DNA from: a virus
IMG/VR virus record: IMGVR_UViG_3300025645_000060
Location: 1-64,000 of that record
Reading direction: 5' to 3' (one strand)
DNA: 64,000 nt
Within the stretch, counting starts at the first letter, position 1. Each line of letters begins with the position of its first letter. The notes beneath the pieces are model-generated. The model was not told where the DNA came from. It searched no databases and saw only the letters and a program-made list of their open reading frames with translations. A program made the position numbers and the translations under genes. Below are positions 59,081 through 64,000 of this stretch, piece after piece.

Positions 59081-59103
59081 AGAGGACTTATTTTTGTGCC
59101 TCT
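59081..59103 (-). terminator. Short hairpin terminator
   Basis: On the minus strand AGAGGC (59103-59098) pairs with GTCCTCT (59087-59081) partly, followed by five T residues. Confidence 0.55.
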
Positions 59104-59122
59104 GTAGGTTTTTATTTGTTCC

Positions 59123-59383
59123 TCATGTCCATTCTAAACGCTTTTGGGTATTTTTTATACATGATGAACCAAGATAAAAAATACCTTGTGACGCTTCTCC
59201 TATCGCCGCCATATCTTCTTCTGTAATGTGTGCTTCAACTACTTTTGGTCCTTCTATTGTATTAACTGCACAATCTTTATTCTCTAATGGTTTTCCGCAG
59301 CAAGCACAAGTGTTGTCGTTGTAACCATATTTATAGATGTTTCTATCAAAAGAAGCCGTTTGAATAAAATCTAATGTTTTCAT
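59123..59383 (-). CDS. Small zinc-binding-like protein (86 aa)
   Basis: CACCGKPL near residue 27 with further Cys (NKDCAV; SSCIKN) suggests a treble-clef or ribbon. The segment EAHITEEDMAAIGEASQGIFYLGSSCIK looks like the binding half. Its leader is the same 27 bp as that of the previous gene. Confidence 0.6.
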   Translation of the reverse strand: MKTLDFIQTASFDRNIYKYGYNDNTCACCGKPLENKDCAVNTIEGPKVVEAHITEEDMAAIGEASQGIFYLGSSCIKNTQKRLEWT

Positions 59384-59407
59384 AATTTTTAGTTTAAAAT
59401 GTGAGAT

Positions 59408-59696
59408 ATTTAATTAATTTAATGCAATATACAGCCAATAACTAATTGCTTGTATATTTTTTTGGCGATTATTTGAAAAAATATTGTAATTATCATAAAA
59501 ACCGATGTTCTTGACTGAAAACATTATGCTAAAATCAGCAAGATACCAATACCATTTTTTCTTTTAATACCATGACCAATAGCATATATCAAAGCGCTGT
59601 CCTCATTTGATCTATGGGTAATTCACCTTGTGAAGTGATGAAAATCTGTAATAATTGCGGAAAAAGACATAATAATATAATGATACTCATATTAGT
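59408..59696. other. Mostly non-coding region between divergent operons
   Basis: AT-rich. A 28-codon plus-strand frame (about 59610-59700, with CNNC) is possible but unsupported. Nothing else recognised. Confidence 0.4.
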
Positions 59697-59813
59697 TTAA
59701 TTGTAATGATAAGTAAATCCCATAATCGTTTCGGTTTGATCTTCATTAAAACATACGAGCAACACAGTTTCGTATAGCTTATATTCGACATAATCAATAA
59801 TAAATACATCCAT
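59697..59813 (-). CDS. Small protein (38 aa)
   Basis: ATG at 59813 gives MDVFIIDYVEYKLYETVLLV..., with a strand-rich pattern, ending TAA at 59697. The minus promoter box TACATTTG (59847-59840) lies about 27 nt upstream, which supports it. Confidence 0.45.
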   Translation of the reverse strand: MDVFIIDYVEYKLYETVLLVCFNEDQTETIMGFTYHYN

Positions 59814-59839
59814 AATAGTTTGTTACATTTTGTACTTTA

Positions 59840-59872
59840 CAAATGTAATAATAATTATTTTATATATTTGCA
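59840..59872. promoter_or_regulatory. Divergent promoter pair
   Basis: Plus strand TATATTTG (59863-59870) precedes the ATG at 59900. Minus strand TACATTTG (59847-59840) with TTG about 23 nt upstream (59872-59870) faces the other operon. Overlapping boxes imply mutual control. Confidence 0.6.
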
Positions 59873-59899
59873 ACATACAATTAAACTAAAATCTCAACT

Positions 59900-60199
59900 A
59901 TGAACAAAATCAAGAACATCAATTTCCGACTTACACCTTACGAGCATAAGATTATAATCTCTTATGAAAACCAATACAATAAGACTATTGTATTAACGCC
60001 TAATTACAATGATGTCTATGAATACGCCAAAATGAATAGCTGGCTTGAATGGATCGAAGATGATATCCGAGATGGCGATTTCATACAAAGCTATCGTTCA
60101 ATCACATTCCAACAATTATTGCAAGATCAAGATTTAGCAGATCAGTTATTTCATGATTACATCAATAAAATCTGCAAAGAAAACACTTGTCTATCCTAA
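59900..60199 (+). CDS. Hypothetical protein (99 aa)
   Basis: First gene of the plus-strand operon of phage B. INFRLTPYEHKIIISYENQY and a long helical end (FQQLLQDQDLADQLFHDYIN). Not recognised. A terminator at 60212-60244 follows it. Confidence 0.6.
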   Translation: MNKIKNINFRLTPYEHKIIISYENQYNKTIVLTPNYNDVYEYAKMNSWLEWIEDDIRDGDFIQSYRSITFQQLLQDQDLADQLFHDYINKICKENTCLS

Positions 60200-60211
60200 A
60201 AGTAGGATAAC

Positions 60212-60244
60212 CGGCGCAGTTTGTTCTATGGCTGCGCCGTTTTT
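60212..60244 (+). terminator. Rho-independent terminator
   Basis: CGGCGCAG (60212-60219) with CTGCGCCG (60232-60239), then five T residues. Confidence 0.88.
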
Positions 60245-60282
60245 AAATCAATTAATTATTTAATTTAAAAAAACTTATTACT

Positions 60283-60708
60283 ATGAGTAAATTATTAGAA
60301 AATGAAGTTACTGGATTAGAAATCTTTAATCCATCAAATTTAAAAGGTGTAAATTTAGCCGATTTGGAAGTTAGCCAAGTCAGCGACAATTCCGCTTATT
60401 GGTCACCAGTTGAAAAAGGCGAAACAAAATTAGTATTCTTTGATTCAATGACAGTTGAAACTATATCAGATTTAGAATCTGGAGAGGAAAAACTTTTGCC
60501 AACTGTACATCTTTGGGAGCAATCAGATAAAGGCGAACTTTCAAGAGTTTCAAATAGTTCTGCCAGACTTGTTGGCTTATTTGAGCGAATGAACTACAGA
60601 CAAGGAACGCCGTTAAAAATTACTTTTGCCGGAAAAGAAAAGAATAAGAACAATTCGTACCAATCCGATTCGTGGGATGTGCGCCAATTGTATCCAAAGA
60701 ATTCATAG
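60283..60708 (+). CDS. Putative ssDNA-binding protein (141 aa)
   Basis: OB-fold-like composition: AYWSPVEKGETKLVFFDSMT, LPTVHLWEQSDKGELSRVSN, GTPLKITFAGKEKNKNNSYQ and a closing SWDVRQLYP. It stands before an exonuclease and helicase, where phages keep their SSB. It has no acidic SSB tip; instead such a tip is on the primase-helicase of this phage. Confidence 0.6.
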   Translation: MSKLLENEVTGLEIFNPSNLKGVNLADLEVSQVSDNSAYWSPVEKGETKLVFFDSMTVETISDLESGEEKLLPTVHLWEQSDKGELSRVSNSSARLVGLFERMNYRQGTPLKITFAGKEKNKNNSYQSDSWDVRQLYPKNS

Positions 60709-60724
60709 TTTTAGTTTTAGGTTA

Positions 60725-60762
60725 GCCGGTTGACTTGTGAGATTGTCAACCGGCATTTTTTT
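60725..60762 (+). terminator. Rho-independent terminator
   Basis: GCCGGTTGAC (60725-60734) pairs perfectly with GTCAACCGGC (60745-60754), then A and a T-run. Confidence 0.9.
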
Positions 60763-60784
60763 AATTAATTTATAAAATTTAAAC

Positions 60785-60964
60785 ATGAAGTTTCTAAAAT
60801 ATATAGTTGTTAAATTCGATGGCGAACTTGAAATGCGCTTAATGAGATTAACTGAACCTATCAATATAGATAATAGCTACAACTATAGATTTGTAAGGGT
60901 AAAAAAAGAAAAATATCCTCATGAACTTATAGTTAAAGTAGACTGCATTCAATACGGCGAATAA
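60785..60964 (+). CDS. Small protein (59 aa)
   Basis: ATG at 60785: MKFLKYIVVKFDGELEMRLM..., strand-rich, ending TAA 12 bp before the exonuclease gene. Fills the gap between a terminator and the next gene. Confidence 0.62.
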   Translation: MKFLKYIVVKFDGELEMRLMRLTEPINIDNSYNYRFVRVKKEKYPHELIVKVDCIQYGE

Positions 60965-60976
60965 TAATAATAAACT

Positions 60977-61774
60977 ATGAACACAAGTATAAACCTATCA
61001 GAAATGATAACAGACGAACCGATCCTCACCGCTGATAGAGTAATAGATAATACTGTTACTTATCATTTTAGTATTGCTCAGAATACCCCAGAATGGGATG
61101 AAATAAGGAAAGGAAAAATTACGGCCTCACCGGCGAAATGCTTGTTAGTACATTCGGTTTTAAAAAGCGGAAAATCAGCAGTTGGATCAGTAGGAACTTT
61201 GGCAAAGGGCGCTATTACTTACGCCGAAAAAATAGCAAAACAAAGATACGCGCCGCGTTCAGGCGATGGTGATTTTAAGTTCTATTCGCAAGACATGGAG
61301 CGAGGACATGAGACTGAAGCGGCAGCCAATGAACTATTTCAAGAACGCACCGGGATCAAAACACAAGAGGTCGGATTCCTTAGTCGGAAATTAAAAGAGG
61401 TTGATCGGTTAATTGGATGCAGTCCAGATAGAATCATAATGGACGAGGAAACGTCCCTCATTAAAAGCGGATTAGAAATGAAGTCAGCTAACTCTGATAT
61501 TCATTGGGCGAGATTACGCAATCCTCAACTGTTAGTTGATGAACATATGGCGCAAGTGCAGTTTCAGATGTTTATATCAGGTGCAGGTAGCTGGTACTTG
61601 ACAAGCTATAACGCTAGTTATGACAGGCCAGAGGATAGACTTATAATATGTAAGATACTAAGAGATGATTTTATTATTGATAGATTCCATAATCAAGTGA
61701 TTGAGATGGAGAGTTACATTAATGATGTTTTATTCGATATAAATCATTTAGCAGAAATCGAAAAAGTATGGTAG
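60977..61774 (+). CDS. YqaJ-type recombination exonuclease (265 aa)
   Basis: Family motifs: QNTPEWDEIRKGKITASPA (start helix), FYSQDMERGHETEAAANELF, LIGCSPDRII (metal Asp), GLEMKSAN (E-x-K) and HMAQVQFQMFIS. These match YqaJ viral recombinases that resect DNA 5' to 3'. A different subtype from the phage A enzyme at 5308. Overlaps the helicase gene by 7 bp. Confidence 0.9.
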   Translation: MNTSINLSEMITDEPILTADRVIDNTVTYHFSIAQNTPEWDEIRKGKITASPAKCLLVHSVLKSGKSAVGSVGTLAKGAITYAEKIAKQRYAPRSGDGDFKFYSQDMERGHETEAAANELFQERTGIKTQEVGFLSRKLKEVDRLIGCSPDRIIMDEETSLIKSGLEMKSANSDIHWARLRNPQLLVDEHMAQVQFQMFISGAGSWYLTSYNASYDRPEDRLIICKILRDDFIIDRFHNQVIEMESYINDVLFDINHLAEIEKVW

Positions 61775-63039
61775 AATTAAGATCGTATCAAAGCCAAGCG
61801 GTATCGGATGGGCTGGAATTATTGCGAACAAATAAAATTGTTTGTTTGTCAATGGAAGTTCGGACAGGCAAGACATTAACCGCGTTAGCGTTGGCCGAAA
61901 AATACGGCGCTAAAAAAGTTTTATTCGTATCAAAAAAGAAAGCGATAGTAGAAGGGTCGATAAAAAAGGACTACGAACTATTAAAACCAGATTACGATAT
62001 CGCTTTTTGGAATTATGCGTCTTTACATAAAGTAGTTGGAAAGTTTGACATTGTGATTGTTGACGAAAGTCATTCCATTGCCGCTTTCCCCAAGCCAAGC
62101 AAAAGAGCGAAAATGCTCAAAGTCATTTGCAAAAATACTCCTATTATATATTTGTCCGGAACATTTACACCGGAATCATATAGTCAATTATACCATCAAT
62201 TTTGGATATCTTCACACTCGCCTTTTATAGCTTACTCTAATTTCTACAAATGGGCCAAAGATTATGTTTATGTCTACCAGAAAAGAATTGGCGCTTATAA
62301 AGTAAATAATTACGAGCGAGCAAACAAAACAAAAATAGATGCCAGAACAAAGCATTTGTTTTTATCTGTTAGCCAAGAAACTGCTGGATTCATACAACCG
62401 ATTAAAGAAATATTTTTGCAAGTTCCGATGAACTCAGTTCAGAAAGAAATGATTACTAATATTGATCAACGTGGATTCACTTCGTATGCCGGCGAGTTAT
62501 GTATTCCAGCCAATGGCGCAATCAAGCTAAGTAAGAAAGCGCAGATTAGCGGAGGAACTTGTATTATGGATGATGGTAGTGTGGCAGTTGTATCTAAGAA
62601 TAAGGTTAATTATATATATGACAGATTCCAAAAACCTAATAAAAGCGATACATCAGATAGATACAATGAATATAAGATTGCAATATTATATGTATACCAA
62701 GCGGAAGGAGATTTGCTAAAAGAAAAATTTACTAATTGGACATCTAACGAAGATATATTTAGAGAAAATGATGATGTTGTTTTTATTGCTCAGATTCGTT
62801 CTGCTCGTGAAGGAGTAGATTTATCTTCTGCGGATTGCTTAGTTATGTATTCAATTGATTTTTCTGCCACATCATATTTTCAAGGTAAAGCAAGAATACA
62901 ATCCAAGAACAGAACAAAGCCAGCCAGATTGTATTGGATATTCAGCGATGGAGGAATTGGTCCTTATGTATATTCAGCCGTAAGTAAGAAAAAGAACTTT
63001 ACACAATCTTATTATAATCAAGCGAAATATAATAAATGA
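61768..63039 (+). CDS. SF2 DNA helicase (423 aa)
   Basis: Motif I MEVRTGKTLTALALA (30-44), motif Ia VLFVSKKKAI, motif II IVDESH (about 95-100), motif III LSGTFTP (about 130), and in the second lobe SAREGVDLSSADCLVMYSID with YFQGKARIQS (motifs V/VI; arginine fingers). SNF2-like layout typical of phage helicases. It overlaps both neighbours (7 bp and 4 bp). Confidence 0.9.
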   Translation: MVELRSYQSQAVSDGLELLRTNKIVCLSMEVRTGKTLTALALAEKYGAKKVLFVSKKKAIVEGSIKKDYELLKPDYDIAFWNYASLHKVVGKFDIVIVDESHSIAAFPKPSKRAKMLKVICKNTPIIYLSGTFTPESYSQLYHQFWISSHSPFIAYSNFYKWAKDYVYVYQKRIGAYKVNNYERANKTKIDARTKHLFLSVSQETAGFIQPIKEIFLQVPMNSVQKEMITNIDQRGFTSYAGELCIPANGAIKLSKKAQISGGTCIMDDGSVAVVSKNKVNYIYDRFQKPNKSDTSDRYNEYKIAILYVYQAEGDLLKEKFTNWTSNEDIFRENDDVVFIAQIRSAREGVDLSSADCLVMYSIDFSATSYFQGKARIQSKNRTKPARLYWIFSDGGIGPYVYSAVSKKKNFTQSYYNQAKYNK

Positions 63040-63362
63040 GCGAATCAGCTATTCAAAAAATCATAGCCAAAAAATTAAGGAAAGCTGGTTTCCTTGTGAC
63101 GACAATGCCAGCACCATCTGGATGGCCAGACATAAGAGCATTCGGTGGTTTGAGAACTATATTAATCGAAGTAAAGCGAGAAAGCAAAAAGGCATCTCCG
63201 CTGCAAGAGGTAATGATGCAGAAATTTAAAGATGCTGGAGCAGAGGTGTACTTGATGGACAATATTTATATGGTTGATGATGTAATCTCTATGACATTAT
63301 CAGATGTGGTAGAGATGAGAATGAATGAGATATCAGACAATAATACCGATATGGACACTTAG
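63036..63362 (+). CDS. VRR-NUC nuclease (108 aa)
   Basis: IQKIIAKKLRKAGFLVTTMP, GWPDIRAFGG (metal Asp) and LIEVKRESKKASPLQ (E-x-K, then the helix with Q), then AGAEVYLMDN. The VRR-NUC fold is a structure-specific nuclease, often resolving branched DNA. It overlaps the helicase gene by 4 bp, forming an exonuclease-helicase-nuclease set. Confidence 0.9.
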   Translation: MSESAIQKIIAKKLRKAGFLVTTMPAPSGWPDIRAFGGLRTILIEVKRESKKASPLQEVMMQKFKDAGAEVYLMDNIYMVDDVISMTLSDVVEMRMNEISDNNTDMDT

Positions 63363-63401
63363 TGCATCGTATAATGTACAATAAATACTAAAAATAACCA
63401 A

Positions 63402-64000
63402 TGGCTAAGAAAACCAGAACAAGACTCAAGTCTATACAAGCAGAGGTTCTAGGATTAAAAGTAAAAAAGAATGATAAAGGTAGAGACTCCGCTAGATACT
63501 ATCTTAATGAATCGCAACGGATTGAGCTAGGTCTGCCAGCTATACCTAAAGAGCGTAGATTCGTAGAGATGATTAAAAAGTTCGATAAGAATGATAATAT
63601 CATTTCAAGGACTGAGAAGCTACAGAGCGAGCCGATAGATGTGCCTGATAATTTTGAAGTGACTCAAATAAGTACCAATACTACAAGTGGTATACAATGG
63701 ATAAGAACACGACCAAAAAAGGGCGTAGCAGGGGAGAATGATATAAAAGAGCTGCATGATAAATTCATAAAAGAAGTTAAAAAATACGCTTTTAAGTACC
63801 CTACTTTTAAAAGATCTAAATCAAAAGAAAGTCATTGCTTAGTTTTTGATCCTGCAGACATTCACATAGGTAAGATATGCAGCAGTTTTGAAACTGGAGA
63901 GACTTACAACAGCCAAATCGCAGTAAAAAGAGTAAAGGAAGGACTACATGGTATCTTAGATAAATCTAAAGGGTATAAAATAGATAAAATTATCTTTATC
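63402..64000 (+). CDS. Calcineurin-like phosphoesterase, cut by window end
   Basis: ATG at 63402. N-terminus RTRLKSIQAEVLGLKVKKND and ARYYLNESQRIELGL match the start of the phage A enzyme at 47135. It reaches the first metal motif (DPADIHIGK) and ends at the window edge after YKIDKIIFI. About 200 residues seen; the remainder is outside. Confidence 0.82.

Overview
The window is bacteriophage DNA from a Bacteroidetes (probably flavobacterial) host. The evidence is AT-rich sequence, very short intergenic gaps, almost no Shine-Dalgarno sites, repeated Bacteroidetes-type promoters (TTTG, about 17-23 nt, TAnnTTTG), and secreted proteins whose signal peptides end just before Gln. I saw no rRNA, tRNA, CRISPR array, IS element or integrase.

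Two phages seem to be joined. Phage A fills about 1-51858 and looks like a complete siphovirus. Its early genes (117-7600, minus strand) are HNH nuclease, SSB-like protein, DnaB helicase with a loader-like partner, homing endonuclease, winged-helix regulator, exonuclease and annealing protein. The late operon (35254 down to 7684, minus) holds a structural protein, portal, scaffold, major capsid, head-tail joining proteins, a PAS-cupin protein, tail chaperones with a -1 frameshift, tape measure, distal tail proteins, then a run of proteins with Sec signal peptides including a 1407-aa adhesin-like protein. Next come a short plus-strand operon (35692-36889), a small-gene region with several repeat arrays (37.2-43.1 kb), the terminases (43.2-45.1 kb) and a lysis/accessory block (45.2-49.0 kb).

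From about 49.08 to 52.9 kb lies the most unusual part: single small minus-strand ORFs separated by imperfect inverted repeats with AAC/GTT ends. Most ORFs stop 4-7 bp before such a repeat and the next begins soon after it. This is the layout of integron gene cassettes with attC sites, but no integron integrase is visible. Cassette products include a Mom-like DNA-modification protein lacking its N-terminus, a Vsr-like nuclease and two related small proteins.

From about 52.9 kb to the end is part of a second phage (B): small terminase (P27 type), DUF3850 protein, an ABC-ATPase/GNAT fusion, HNH nuclease, primase-helicase, then plus-strand SSB-like protein, YqaJ exonuclease, SF2 helicase, VRR-NUC nuclease and a truncated phosphoesterase. 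Several B genes have counterparts in A (small terminase, phosphoesterase, exonuclease, two small HTH/unknown proteins), and the non-SD gene leaders differ (AAACTGAA in A, AAACTAAA in B), which supports two genomes. The junction is a perfect 119-bp repeat (1-119 and 51859-51977) carrying one of the attC-like sites. Since the window begins exactly at this repeat, phage A may be a closed circle of about 51,858 bp, with the join to B either an assembly artefact or recombination at the attC-like site.
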